A stretch of DNA of 64,000 nucleotides. Source: Ochrobactrum sp. RH2CCR150. Its GTDB lineage: Bacteria > Pseudomonadota > Alphaproteobacteria > Rhizobiales > Rhizobiaceae. A program made the position numbers and the translations under genes. How positions within the stretch are numbered: position 1 is the stretch's first letter; every line of letters begins with the position of its first letter. Below the pieces are notes generated by a model that was given only the letters and a program-made list of their open reading frames with translations, was not told where the DNA came from and made no database searches. Positions 1-8,629 of this stretch are shown one piece after another. Location: positions 62,001 through 126,000 of the forward strand of contig JACGXE010000007.1 in the NCBI GenBank assembly GCA_014138095.1, given 5' to 3'.

Positions 1-307
1 CGATGATATTTGGAACCGCGCCATAGGATGCGAAGTCAAGCTGACCATTGGACAGCGCTTCGTTGATTGCTGGGCCTGTTCCGGTGAAGTAGGTGAACTC
101 GATCTTGGTTGGTGTCCCCTTGAACTCGTCAGCGATAAAGCCCTTCGCATCCGCGATGGCCTGAAGGCCAACGCCAAACGGCGTCCCGAACCCGAAGCCC
201 ACATCACCGAAGCGAATAGTCGCCGGCGCATCCTCCGCAAACGATTGAGTTGCCGGGGCGGTCAAAACGCCTACAGCCAGCAGAAAGGTTGATAGAAAAC
301 GTCTCAT
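1..307 (-). CDS. Sulfonate/nitrate-type ABC transporter substrate-binding protein (5' part only)
   Basis: N-terminal 102 residues of a periplasmic binding protein of the SsuA/TauA/NMT1 type; the rest lies beyond the left edge. The start MRRFLSTFLL is chosen because GGAGAA stands about 8 nt upstream and it opens on a clear signal peptide ending near SFA|ED. After it come IRFGDVG and, later, a stretch containing FTGTGPAINEAL and GQLDFASYG, the arrangement seen in aliphatic sulfonate and taurine binding proteins. It sits 12 nt downstream of the ferredoxin gene, so it is probably co-transcribed with the flavoprotein/ferredoxin pair and feeds that enzyme its substrate. The ligand cannot be told from this fragment. 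Confidence 0.8.
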   Translation of the reverse strand, partial: MRRFLSTFLLAVGVLTAPATQSFAEDAPATIRFGDVGFGFGTPFGVGLQAIADAKGFIADEFKGTPTKIEFTYFTGTGPAINEALSNGQLDFASYGAVPNII

Positions 308-319
308 TCATTTCTCCAG

Positions 320-658
320 TCAGGGTATGATTTTGCCAGTCTCGAAGATCCGGTAACTCCAGTCGCCAGCCGTTCCGCGCGGCTTGGCGTTTTTCCATCC
401 CATTTCACGACGGAAACTACCCATCACGCCTCGTACAATGAGTTCGCTCTCTGACGCGCCTTCAATCGTTTCCGAAAGAGGCGACACGTAGAGCGCGTCT
501 GTCGGGCAAAAAAGCTCGCACAAGAAGCAGGTCTGGCAGTCGGACTGCCGGACAATGATGGGCGCACTATCGGGAACGGCATCGAACACATTGTCCGGGC
601 AGGCCTCGACACAAAGATCGCATTTGATGCAGCGGTCTTCACTGACGATCTCAATCAT
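320..658 (-). CDS. 2x[4Fe-4S] ferredoxin-like protein, AprB-like
   Basis: A 112-residue soluble protein with two complete 4Fe-4S motifs: C10-x2-C13-x2-C16-x3-C20-P and C41-x2-C44-x2-C47-x3-C51-P. The C-terminal half lacks further cysteines. Its start overlaps the stop of the upstream flavoprotein gene by 4 nt (ATGA), so the two are translationally coupled and probably form one enzyme, with this subunit carrying electrons to or from the FAD. The arrangement resembles the alpha/beta subunits of adenylylsulfate reductase, but I cannot assign that reaction; the AprB C-terminal tail is not obvious. No membrane segment or signal is seen, so it acts in the cytoplasm. Confidence 0.85.
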   Translation of the reverse strand: MIEIVSEDRCIKCDLCVEACPDNVFDAVPDSAPIIVRQSDCQTCFLCELFCPTDALYVSPLSETIEGASESELIVRGVMGSFRREMGWKNAKPRGTAGDWSYRIFETGKIIP

Positions 659-2217
659 GATGCTGCACTCACTCGATTTTCGGTTTGAAACGAAGCCCAG
701 ATGTTTTCGACACCACCGGAGTCGATTGGCTGCGCCATGGCGGGGTTTGTTTCGGGGAAATCTGTGCGCCGCTGCAAGCCACGGCTTTCCTTGCGCAACA
801 GCGCGCTCTGGGTTGCCCAGCGGGCTGTTGCGATAAGCGCTTCGACTTCACGCACCTTGGTTGAGCGTTGCAATCGCCACGCCTCGTCCTGCCAAAGCGC
901 GGCTAGTCTGGCAGACGTCTCGACTAGTCGATCATGGTTCCTGAAGAACCCGCCATCCAGCGGAAGAACCTGCTGTTTTACATCATCCAAAACCGCATCG
1001 ACATCGCCAGTTGCCTGATCGGCCCGGTCGCTCAATTGCGCATTGGCGGAACGCACAGCCCGGTCGCGCCAGTTTGCACCGAGCGATTGCACAAACTTCG
1101 CCGCATCCTCGCCAGCCCAGGAACCTGTCGCCATCGCCCAGCTGGAGTTCGGTCCGCCACCGCCGCTTGAGGCTCCCGACATGCCTTGACGGGAGGCGGC
1201 ATCACCGGCGGCAAACAGACCGGGGATCGTCGTCGTTGTACGTCCGTCTATCTTCAGGCCACCTGTGCCGCGAACCGTGCCTTCATGGCGAAGAGTGATG
1301 GGAAAACGTTGCGTGAATGGGTCAATGCCCATACGATCGAAGGGAACGAAAATGTTCGGCTGTCCCCGGCGAAAGCCCTCTTGCAGACGCGGCGGCGCTT
1401 TATCCAGCACCGCATAGACCGGGCCCTTGATGAGTTCCCGCGCGACGACGCTTTGGCGATCTCCAGTCGAGGAAAGCTCGTTGCCCTGCTCGTCACTGAA
1501 CGTACCCCAGAAATACACCACGCCTTTCGTGACGCTTGAATAGGCAGGTGAAATGCCGAACTGAGCAGAAAATTCCATGCCCGAAAGAACTGCACCTGCT
1601 TCTGCAGCCATAAGATAGCCGTCGCCGGTGAGGTTGTTGGTACCGAGCGCACCGCTTCGAAAAGCACAACCACCCGTGGCAATTACAACGGCTCCGGAAC
1701 GGATATGCAGCGTTTCACCAGATCGCCGATATCGCGCAATGGCACCCGCAATCACCCCATCGGACACGAGCAGTTCTTCTATCGGGCAATGGTCGATTAT
1801 CTGAACACGCGCCTTGATGAGTTTCTGCCGCATAAACCGCAGATAGTCGGGCCCCCGCAGCATGCCGCGATAGGGTGTTCCATCTTCATAAGTTGGGAAG
1901 TCGTAGCCCCACTGGGCGAGCAAATCGAGGTTTTCGTAGGTCCGATCAAGCACGCGCTCGATGCGCTCCTGCTCGGCAAAACCTAGTCCCAGCCGCACCC
2001 TCTGTGAGACCGTCGCACTCCGTTCGGCAGTGCCGCGGCGCGTGTAAATCGTTGTGGTGTTCCCGGCTGCGGTAGCCCCACTTGTACCGACGTAACCCTT
2101 CTCGACAAGAACGACGCTTGCCCCCTTGGCAGCCGCATTCCAGGCAGCCCAGCAACCCGCTGGCCCTCCCCCGACAACAAGCACATCCGTTGATATTTCT
2201 ATCGTATTTTTGGTCAT
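655..2217 (-). CDS. FAD-dependent oxidoreductase (fumarate reductase/AprA-like flavoprotein)
   Basis: About 520 residues. The N-terminal Rossmann fold has GGGPAG at residues 16-21 after a DVLVV strand, and the C-terminal half carries the FAD-closing segment around GLFAAGDAASRQG followed by a glycine-rich loop (SGGGGPNSS), as in the succinate dehydrogenase/fumarate reductase/AprA flavoprotein family. The start at MTKNTIE is preferred because GAGAGACC lies just before it; an ATG four codons upstream would put that SD inside the gene. It is coupled by a 4-nt overlap to the ferredoxin gene and followed by a sulfonate-type binding protein. Likely a cytoplasmic two-subunit oxidoreductase acting on an imported substrate, possibly an organosulfur compound; the substrate is inferred from context only. 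Confidence 0.82.
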   Translation of the reverse strand: MTKNTIEISTDVLVVGGGPAGCWAAWNAAAKGASVVLVEKGYVGTSGATAAGNTTTIYTRRGTAERSATVSQRVRLGLGFAEQERIERVLDRTYENLDLLAQWGYDFPTYEDGTPYRGMLRGPDYLRFMRQKLIKARVQIIDHCPIEELLVSDGVIAGAIARYRRSGETLHIRSGAVVIATGGCAFRSGALGTNNLTGDGYLMAAEAGAVLSGMEFSAQFGISPAYSSVTKGVVYFWGTFSDEQGNELSSTGDRQSVVARELIKGPVYAVLDKAPPRLQEGFRRGQPNIFVPFDRMGIDPFTQRFPITLRHEGTVRGTGGLKIDGRTTTTIPGLFAAGDAASRQGMSGASSGGGGPNSSWAMATGSWAGEDAAKFVQSLGANWRDRAVRSANAQLSDRADQATGDVDAVLDDVKQQVLPLDGGFFRNHDRLVETSARLAALWQDEAWRLQRSTKVREVEALIATARWATQSALLRKESRGLQRRTDFPETNPAMAQPIDSGGVENIWASFQTENRVSAAS

Positions 2218-2321
2218 GGTCTCTCGCATTCGCGAAAAACCTATAATTTATATAGAATTTATCAAGGAAGCTTCTATTAGCCGATCGAGCCGACTTAAAA
2301 TAGTTTTCCATAATAACGAAA

Positions 2322-2353
2322 CGCGCCGCAAACACTTAAATGTTTGCGGCGCG
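2322..2353 (-). terminator. Rho-independent terminator of the shikimate operon
   Basis: Perfect 13-bp GC-rich stem (CGCGCCGCAAACA, 2322-2334; TGTTTGCGGCGCG, 2341-2353) with a 6-nt loop, 48 nt past the quiC1 stop. On the minus strand it is followed by TTTCGTTATT, T-rich. It separates the long minus-strand operon from the flavoprotein genes, which must then have their own promoter in 2218-2321, an AT-rich stretch. Confidence 0.85.
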
Positions 2354-2401
2354 CAACTGAAATATTCAGGCAGTAGCTCGTGGTCGTATCGCGATACTGC
2401 C

Positions 2402-4297
2402 TCAGAGCATCATCCTGGGCATGCCATCGGGTCTCAGATAGCGCCGAAGCGCTGCAATGCGGAAGATGGCATTCACAGCGCCATAGCCCTTATAGCTGCG
2501 CCTCTGCACAACTTCGAAGAAGAAACCCTGATCGTCGGTTGGACTATAGAGCTGGAAATACTCGCCGGTTTCATCGCGATCATAGAGCACATTGGCGGCT
2601 TTGAGCTTATCCGTGAAATCCGGATCGAGGCCGAGCCTCGCTTCGAGATCATCATAGTAGTTGGGCGAAATCTCCAGCGTATGAAAGCCGTTGGCTTTCA
2701 GTGCTGCTGCCGTCTCAAATATATCGTCGGTGGCAAATGCCAGATGCTGAATACCGGAACCGAAGGTTTCTGCAATGAAACGGCCAGCCAATGTGCGGCG
2801 GTTCTCAGCACCATTAAGCGTAATCCGCAGCGATCCACTGTCATTCTCCACGACCTGACTGCGCACGACGCCGCCCGGATCGACAATATCAACCATAGGC
2901 GATTTCCGGGATTCCGTAAGCGACGTGTAGAACAGAAGCCAGGTCAAAAGCTCATCGAACTTCATCGTTTGGGCGACATGGTCGATATGGGTCAACCCCA
3001 CCCCATGGAAGCCGCCAGCCTCTGCGACAGGTTCGAATTCTATATCGAAGATGCGGCCAAGATCGGTCTTTTCATCAAGGAAATAGATCAGGCCGCCGCC
3101 AACACCGCGTATCGCTGGCATGCCGATCTCGCCGGGGTCGAGCGGCTGTTCGAATGGCTCCGCTCCCAATGCAACTGCTCTTGCTTGCGCGGCTGCAGCA
3201 TCATCGACGACAAGGCCCATGGCATAGGCCGTTGTGCCGTGAACTGCATAGGCCGAGCTTGCAAAGCCGCGTATATCGGTGTTGACGACCAGATTGATCT
3301 CACCTTGGCGATAGAGCGCCACATCCTTGGTTTTGTGCTCGCCCGCGAGCTGAAAGCCCAAGGCGCCCAGCACCGATGCAAGCCTATCGGCGCTATCGGC
3401 ATGGGCCGTAAACTCGATGAAGCTGACGCGCTCCACTTTGGCTCTTGCAGGCATATCGGTCACAGTCAGCCGGTTTTCTGGTTCCACACGACGCACCTGA
3501 TCGCCAAGATAAATCAACGAGCGACGGCCATCAGCCGCGATGGACGCGGGCAACCCACCGCGGAACTGATCGTTGAAAATCTCCAGCGAGAAATAGCCGT
3601 CATAGCCGGTCGCGGCCACGGCGCGCATGAAATCCAGAACCGGCAGGTCACCCTCACCCGGCATATTGCGATAGTGACGGCTCCAATAAAGGAGATCCAT
3701 ATCGATCAGTGGCGCGTCGGCCATCTGAACGATGAAGAGTTTTTCCTTGGGAATGGAGCGGATCGAATTCACGTCGATCTTGCGCGCCAGCGTATGAAAA
3801 CTGTCGAGAATAAGACCAACATTGGGATGATCAGCGCGGCGTACGATCTCCCAGGCATCGCGATGATCGTTAATGTGGCGACCCCAGGCGAGCGCTTCGT
3901 AACCCACGCGCAAATTGCGGCGCGCTGCCCGCTCGCCAAGCTCGCGGAAGTCATCGGCTGCCCGATCAAGGCCGCCCATAGCAACCGGCGATATATTCGA
4001 GCACACAAGAACGAGATCCGTGCCAAGCTCCTGCATCAGATCGAACTTCCGCTCAGCTCGGTCGAAGGTCCGACTGCGCAATGGCTCCGGCATGCCTTCA
4101 AAATCGCGGAAAGGCTGAAACAGCGTGATCTCCAGCCCTAGGTCACGGGCCATGCGGCCAACCAGACGCGGGCTTTCATCGAAGGTGAGAAAGTCGTTCT
4201 CGAAAATCTCGACACCGTCAAAGCCAGCTTTGGCGATAGCTTCGAGTTTTTGCGGCAGATCACCACTGATCGAAACCGTTGCTATCGAAGTTTTCAT
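2402..4297 (-). CDS. quiC1: 3-dehydroshikimate dehydratase fused to HPPD-like VOC domain (QuiC1 type)
   Basis: A 631-residue fusion. Residues 1 to about 275 are a xylose-isomerase-like TIM barrel; residues about 285-630 are two VOC modules like 4-hydroxyphenylpyruvate dioxygenase. Metal ligands expected for bacterial 3-dehydroshikimate dehydratases are visible as E134 (GYEALAWG), D165 (LDSFH), Q191 (IVQMAD) and E239 (FSLEIFN), the same spacing I recall for Pseudomonas QuiC1. The C-terminal half keeps an HPPD-like H (HIDHVA), H (IQHLAFA), E (FFEVVQR) set. Known reaction: 3-dehydroshikimate to protocatechuate plus water. Start MKTSIATV has AGGAG 8 nt upstream. Last gene of the operon, 82 nt after the SMP-30 gene, with a strong terminator behind. 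No protocatechuate ring-cleavage genes lie in the window. Confidence 0.93.
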   Translation of the reverse strand: MKTSIATVSISGDLPQKLEAIAKAGFDGVEIFENDFLTFDESPRLVGRMARDLGLEITLFQPFRDFEGMPEPLRSRTFDRAERKFDLMQELGTDLVLVCSNISPVAMGGLDRAADDFRELGERAARRNLRVGYEALAWGRHINDHRDAWEIVRRADHPNVGLILDSFHTLARKIDVNSIRSIPKEKLFIVQMADAPLIDMDLLYWSRHYRNMPGEGDLPVLDFMRAVAATGYDGYFSLEIFNDQFRGGLPASIAADGRRSLIYLGDQVRRVEPENRLTVTDMPARAKVERVSFIEFTAHADSADRLASVLGALGFQLAGEHKTKDVALYRQGEINLVVNTDIRGFASSAYAVHGTTAYAMGLVVDDAAAAQARAVALGAEPFEQPLDPGEIGMPAIRGVGGGLIYFLDEKTDLGRIFDIEFEPVAEAGGFHGVGLTHIDHVAQTMKFDELLTWLLFYTSLTESRKSPMVDIVDPGGVVRSQVVENDSGSLRITLNGAENRRTLAGRFIAETFGSGIQHLAFATDDIFETAAALKANGFHTLEISPNYYDDLEARLGLDPDFTDKLKAANVLYDRDETGEYFQLYSPTDDQGFFFEVVQRRSYKGYGAVNAIFRIAALRRYLRPDGMPRMML

Positions 4298-4379
4298 GAC
4301 GTTTTCTCCTACTTCCGGGTATTGGTACGCCCACATTCAACGCGTTGGGGCCAGCATCGTGGGTTGAAAGCGTGTTGTT

Positions 4380-5258
4380 TCAAAGTCGGGTTTTAAATTC
4401 GGCTCGTCCCCGAACGCCCGGTTTGAACGCCTGCACCTTGCCAGCAAGTGGTTCTGTCGTTCGCTCTTGAGGGCCAAGGGGCTCAATCGCCGAGGTGACA
4501 AACAGTGTATCGAGGGCTTCGCCACCAAAGCAGCAACAGGTCGGATGGCTGACTGGCAGTTCGATCACGCGGTCTATCGCGCCGTCCGGGTCAAAACGGA
4601 TGAGTTTGCCTCCGGCATAGATCACGCTCCACATAAAGCCTTCTTCGTCAACGCAACTGCCATCCGGTCGTTCGGGCGCAGTCGTCGTTGCGAAAATCTG
4701 TGGTTCCCCAAGCCGGTTTTTCTCCGGATCGTAATCGCGTACCCAGATCGTATAGGCGCGGGTATCTGCAAAATACATACGCTTTCGATCTTCGTCGAAT
4801 GCAAGACCGTTGGGGATGGCGAGATCGGCGACTTCTCGTAATATGCAATGATCCGGCTGTACCCGATAAAGCGCGCCCACAGGCACGTAATCCGCTTCGC
4901 GCAAGGTGCCTATCCAGAAATTGCCTGCCCAATCCGCACGCCCATCGTTCTTGCGATGCCCTGTGACACCGGGTTCAGGGTCGACAAGAAATGTTTGCGT
5001 TCCGCTCTGGGGATCAAAGGCGAACAGCCCATTGTCACACGCCAGGACGAGACCACCTTTTTCCCGCAAGGCAAGAGACCCAATGCGGCGCGCCTCAACC
5101 TGGTGCTGTTGAACACGCCCCGTTTTCGGGACATAGCTCATGAGCGCTGGTGTGAGCACATCGACCCACCAGAGGGTGCCAGTCTGCTCACACCAGATTG
5201 GACACTCCCCCAGACGATTAGCGGGAGCGTCGATGACGTCAAACTTTTGCGTCGTCAT
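4380..5258 (-). CDS. SMP-30/gluconolactonase/LRE family protein
   Basis: About 292 residues, the usual family length. A six-bladed propeller is predicted from the metal-binding landmarks GECPIW (Glu), NDGRADWAGNFWIGT (Asn), IPNGLAFDED (Asn) and PDGSCVDEEGFMW (Asp). Family members hydrolyse sugar lactones or related esters with a divalent metal. The start MTTQKFD lies inside the end of livF (overlap about 20 nt), with an alternative in-frame ATG 9 nt upstream; SD signals are weak for both, which fits translational coupling. Placed between the importer and the dehydratase, it may open a lactone form of the imported cyclic acid; that is inference. Confidence 0.85.
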   Translation of the reverse strand: MTTQKFDVIDAPANRLGECPIWCEQTGTLWWVDVLTPALMSYVPKTGRVQQHQVEARRIGSLALREKGGLVLACDNGLFAFDPQSGTQTFLVDPEPGVTGHRKNDGRADWAGNFWIGTLREADYVPVGALYRVQPDHCILREVADLAIPNGLAFDEDRKRMYFADTRAYTIWVRDYDPEKNRLGEPQIFATTTAPERPDGSCVDEEGFMWSVIYAGGKLIRFDPDGAIDRVIELPVSHPTCCCFGGEALDTLFVTSAIEPLGPQERTTEPLAGKVQAFKPGVRGRAEFKTRL

Positions 5259-5970
5259 GCTCGACATGTCCGCCAAGGAACAGTTGCCCCACGCGCGGAT
5301 CAGCAAGAAGCTTTGCGGCTTCATCATGCATGCGCGTCTGGCCAAGCTCAAGAACCAGGCCGTAATCCGACATGGCGAGAGCGGCTTTCGCGTTCTGCTC
5401 GACCATGAGAATGGTTACACCCTGATCACGCAAGCGAATGAGCGTCTGAAACACCTCCTGAACGAGATTGGGCGACAGACCGATGGACGGTTCGTCGATC
5501 AAAATGAGCTTCGGATCAAGCAGAAGAGCACGGGCGACCTCCAATTGCTTCTGCTGGCCGCCTGACAGTTCAATCGCTTTACGGTCCCGGAACTGCCGCA
5601 GCATTGGAAACTGATCCATGACCTGCTCGATGCGGGCGCGCACCTTGGCCGGATCAGGTGAGGTGATGCCCCCAAGCTCAAGGTTATGGTAGACGGAAAG
5701 TTGCGGCACCACATTGCGCCCTTGCGGCACATAGGTCGCGCCGTTGGCGATCATCTGACGCGGCGTATTGCGGGTGACGTCTTTTCCATCCAGCAGGATT
5801 TGTCCCGAGTGGATGTTCAAGAGACCGAAGATCGCCTTGAATACGGTTGACTTGCCCGCTCCATTCGGGCCGATCACAGTCGTAATCGAGCCCTTCGGAA
5901 TGGAGAAAGACACACCGTTCAAAATGGTGATCTTTCCATAGCCACCGTGAAGGTCTTTGAGTTCAAGCAT
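5239..5970 (-). CDS. livF: Branched-chain-type ABC transporter ATP-binding protein
   Basis: A 243-residue LivF-type ATPase. Walker A GPNGAGKST is at 34-42, the signature reads LSGGQQK and Walker B LILIDEPS. The short form without the LivG insertion and position last among the five transporter genes identify it as LivF. Start has GGAGGATG upstream; only 3 nt separate it from livG. With LivG it energises the membrane pair LivHM. The context with quiC1 and a shikimate-dehydrogenase-like gene suggests that the cargo is a hydroaromatic acid and not a branched amino acid. Confidence 0.92.
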   Translation of the reverse strand: MLELKDLHGGYGKITILNGVSFSIPKGSITTVIGPNGAGKSTVFKAIFGLLNIHSGQILLDGKDVTRNTPRQMIANGATYVPQGRNVVPQLSVYHNLELGGITSPDPAKVRARIEQVMDQFPMLRQFRDRKAIELSGGQQKQLEVARALLLDPKLILIDEPSIGLSPNLVQEVFQTLIRLRDQGVTILMVEQNAKAALAMSDYGLVLELGQTRMHDEAAKLLADPRVGQLFLGGHVEHDDAKV

Positions 5971-5973
5971 ATG

Positions 5974-6720
5974 TCATCCTCCCAGATAAGCGTCGATAAC
6001 CATCTGGTTTGCCCGGATTTCTTCGGGCTTGCCTTCAGCAATGATGCGGCCTTCCGCCAGCACGATAATGCGCGTGCAAAGGCTCATGACGAACTCCATA
6101 TTGTGCTCGATGACCACAAAAGTCGTTCCATGTTCCGCATTATAGGCGATCAGACGATCCTTGAGATTGGCAAGCATTGTCAGATTGACGCCACCGGCCG
6201 GTTCATCGAGCAGAACAAGACTGGGGCCTGCCATGAACGCCATGGCAGCATCGACCAGCTTTTGCTGTCCGTAGGAGAGCGACCCCGCCAGTTCGTCGCG
6301 AAGATGATTGAGGCGGAAGAACGAAATCATCTGTTCCGCTTCTGCGGTCAATCCGGCATCGCCGGGACCGAAAAGCCGCGAGGCCATGGTTCCCTTGTGT
6401 TCCTGCCCGGCGAGGATGATGTTTTCGAGGACAGACATCTTCGGAAAGACTGAAAGCTGCTGGAAAGTTCGTCCGACGCCAAGCTTGTTGAGGTCGGATG
6501 ACCGCATGCCGGAGACATTCTTGCCGTTCACCTGCACTTCACCACCATTGGGCTGAAGCTGGCCAAGAATGCAGTTGAACAGCGTCGACTTGCCCGAGCC
6601 GTTCGGCCCAATCAGTCCGAGTATCTCACCCTGATTGACGTCGAAGGACACATCGCGGACGGCGTGGATGCCGCCGAAACGCTTCTCGATATTGCGTACA
6701 GAAAGTACAGGACTGCTCAT
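5974..6720 (-). CDS. livG: Branched-chain-type ABC transporter ATP-binding protein
   Basis: A 248-residue LivG-type ATPase with Walker A GPNGSGKST at 38-46, signature LSYGQQK, Walker B LVLLDEP and the C-terminal MVIDAYLGG tail characteristic of LivG proteins. Start overlaps the livM stop by 4 nt (ATGA). It works with LivF on the cytoplasmic face of the importer. Confidence 0.93.
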   Translation of the reverse strand: MSSPVLSVRNIEKRFGGIHAVRDVSFDVNQGEILGLIGPNGSGKSTLFNCILGQLQPNGGEVQVNGKNVSGMRSSDLNKLGVGRTFQQLSVFPKMSVLENIILAGQEHKGTMASRLFGPGDAGLTAEAEQMISFFRLNHLRDELAGSLSYGQQKLVDAAMAFMAGPSLVLLDEPAGGVNLTMLANLKDRLIAYNAEHGTTFVVIEHNMEFVMSLCTRIIVLAEGRIIAEGKPEEIRANQMVIDAYLGG

Positions 6721-7697
6721 TTCAGCCGCGCTCCTTCGCTCATGTCACCGCGAACCTGACGCTTGGGCCAGAACTTTTCGCGGAACTTGCCCCACACTCC
6801 AATCAGACCCGATGGCACGAAGATCAGCATGACGATCACGAGTACCGAGTAGATGATCAGATAGTAGCCTTCGGTGAAGCGGAGCACTTCCGGCAGCAGG
6901 ATGACAACCGCAGCACCAATGAAAGGGCCAAAGAAGAAGCCTGCGCCACCCACAACAACCATGAGCAGGATGCGGAGCGAATGGACGAGACCGAATGAAC
7001 CCGGCTCGATAAACTGAACCAGCGGCGTGATCAGCGATCCGGCAAGCCCGCCATAAACGGAGCCGATGGCGAACGCCAGAAGCGTGATGCGACGTGTATC
7101 AACGCCAAGGCTTTCGGCGCGGATTGGGTTTTCCCGCAGAGCCTTGAAGGCGCGGCCCCATGGGGAACGCACGATGCCCCACATGATCAGCGCGGCGACA
7201 ACAGTGATGCCAAGCGTAAAGTAATAGAATGGCAACTGCTTGGTGGTGGCGAACAGTCCGAGATGAGGACGCGGCATGCCGACGAGACCGTAATTGCCGC
7301 CAGTCAGCCACTCTTCGTTGCGCAACACCAGAAAGACCAGAGTATTGAAGGCAAGCGTCACAAAGGCAAGGAAATGCCCTTTGACGCGCAAAGCCGGATA
7401 TCCAAGCACGAGGCCCACAAAGAAGCAGAGCACGAGGCCGACCGGCATTGCCAGAAACCAATGCCATCCGGCCAGTGTCAGCAGCGCTGTGGTATAGGCG
7501 CCAATCGCCATGAAAGACGCCTGCGCCAGCGAGATCTGGCCGGCGTAACCAAGCGTCAGGTTGAGGCCCATCGCTGCAATCGAGAAGATCAACCAGGATG
7601 TCAGCACGTAGGTGATGTAGTTGCCCTGCCCAATCGGTGCGAGCACCGACAATAGCAACAGGACAGCTATTGAAATATAGCGTTTGCTTGCAGTCAT
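6717..7697 (-). CDS. livM: Branched-chain-type ABC transporter permease
   Basis: About 326 residues, strongly hydrophobic with 8-10 predicted membrane helices. The family segment NLTLGYAGQISLAQASFMAIGAY and the later ALRENPIRAESLGVD coupling-loop sequence mark it as LivM (only parts quoted: GYAGQISLAQ, RENPIRAESLG). It starts at the ATG of TGATG, overlapping the livH stop by one base, with GGAGGG about 8 nt upstream; an in-frame GTG one codon earlier is less likely. Inner-membrane subunit of the proposed shikimate/quinate importer. Confidence 0.92.
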   Translation of the reverse strand: MTASKRYISIAVLLLLSVLAPIGQGNYITYVLTSWLIFSIAAMGLNLTLGYAGQISLAQASFMAIGAYTTALLTLAGWHWFLAMPVGLVLCFFVGLVLGYPALRVKGHFLAFVTLAFNTLVFLVLRNEEWLTGGNYGLVGMPRPHLGLFATTKQLPFYYFTLGITVVAALIMWGIVRSPWGRAFKALRENPIRAESLGVDTRRITLLAFAIGSVYGGLAGSLITPLVQFIEPGSFGLVHSLRILLMVVVGGAGFFFGPFIGAAVVILLPEVLRFTEGYYLIIYSVLVIVMLIFVPSGLIGVWGKFREKFWPKRQVRGDMSEGARLK

Positions 7698-8575
7698 CAC
7701 ACAGCCCTCCCTTCGGAAGTGCCCATGATGCCCTGCGGGCGGACAAGGATGATCACAATCAGCAGGACCAGTGGCAAGGCGGCGCGATATTGCGCGGTTA
7801 CATAAGCCGCCGTCAGATTATCAAGAACGCCGATCAGCAATCCGCCGACAAGCGCACCACGGATCTGGTTGAACCCGCCGACAATCGCCGCAATGAAAGC
7901 AATCAGACCAAGCGTTTCACCGTTGGAGAACTTTGCGAGATAGACAGGGCTGATCAGATAGGACGCCAAAGCGGCCAGAGCAGCATTGATCAGAAATGTA
8001 TAGAGGATCATGCGCTTGACATTGACGCCAAGAATTTCCGCAACAGCAGGATTTTGCGCTGTTGCCTGCATGCAGCGACCCGTGCGGGTGCGATTGAGGA
8101 ACAGCGTTAGCAGAACGACGATACCGAGCGACAGCGCCAGATTGAGAATGTCACGCAATGAGAGAACCGCGCCGAAAAACTCGATTGGATCGTTCGGGAA
8201 CATCGATGGGAACGGCTGTGCTTCAGCGGAATAGAACTCTTTCACGCTTTCTTTGAGCAAGATGCCCAAGACCATCGTCGCGATGATCAGTGTGATGCCT
8301 CCATGAGGCAGGATTGGTTCAACGATCAGCTTCTTGAACAATAGCCCAAGCACGATCAACGAAACCACAAGCCCGATAAGCAGAGCGGGCCAGAACGAAA
8401 TGCCGAAGATGGTCATTGCCGCCAGAACGAAGAAGGCCGGCAGCATCACGAATTCACCTTGCGCGAAGTTCACGGTCTGGGCTGCTTGCCAAACCAGCGT
8501 GAAACCGATCGCAACAAGTGCGTAAATGGAGCCGGTCGCAAGACCGGATAATAAAACCTGTAGAAACTGGGACAT
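7697..8575 (-). CDS. livH: Branched-chain-type ABC transporter permease
   Basis: A 292-residue LivH-type permease with about 8 membrane helices. The N-terminal GLATGSIYALVAIGFTL segment, NFAQGEFVML and the ATAQNPAVAEILGVN coupling loop are typical. It begins 54 nt after the binding-protein gene, past a hairpin that may lower its expression relative to that gene, and is coupled to livM. SD is weak. Confidence 0.92.
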   Translation of the reverse strand: MSQFLQVLLSGLATGSIYALVAIGFTLVWQAAQTVNFAQGEFVMLPAFFVLAAMTIFGISFWPALLIGLVVSLIVLGLLFKKLIVEPILPHGGITLIIATMVLGILLKESVKEFYSAEAQPFPSMFPNDPIEFFGAVLSLRDILNLALSLGIVVLLTLFLNRTRTGRCMQATAQNPAVAEILGVNVKRMILYTFLINAALAALASYLISPVYLAKFSNGETLGLIAFIAAIVGGFNQIRGALVGGLLIGVLDNLTAAYVTAQYRAALPLVLLIVIILVRPQGIMGTSEGRAV

Positions 8576-8589
8576 GACTTTACCCGTCT

Positions 8590-8614
8590 GAGGCGGCAGC
8601 CAGACCGCCGCCTC
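8590..8614 (-). promoter_or_regulatory. Intergenic hairpin between binding-protein gene and livH
   Basis: Perfect 8-bp GC stem, GAGGCGGC (8590-8597) with GCCGCCTC (8607-8614), 15 nt after the binding-protein stop and just before livH. No T-run follows, so it is more likely an mRNA 3'-end stabiliser or partial terminator that keeps the binding protein more abundant than the permeases, a common arrangement in ABC importer operons. Confidence 0.55.
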
Positions 8615-8629
8615 TGCTGAAAGGATTGA

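Noticed and set aside
2126..4141. 671-codon open frame on the plus strand
   Set aside because: It lies antisense to the quiC1 gene, which has all family motifs; the plus-strand translation shows no recognisable domain or SD.
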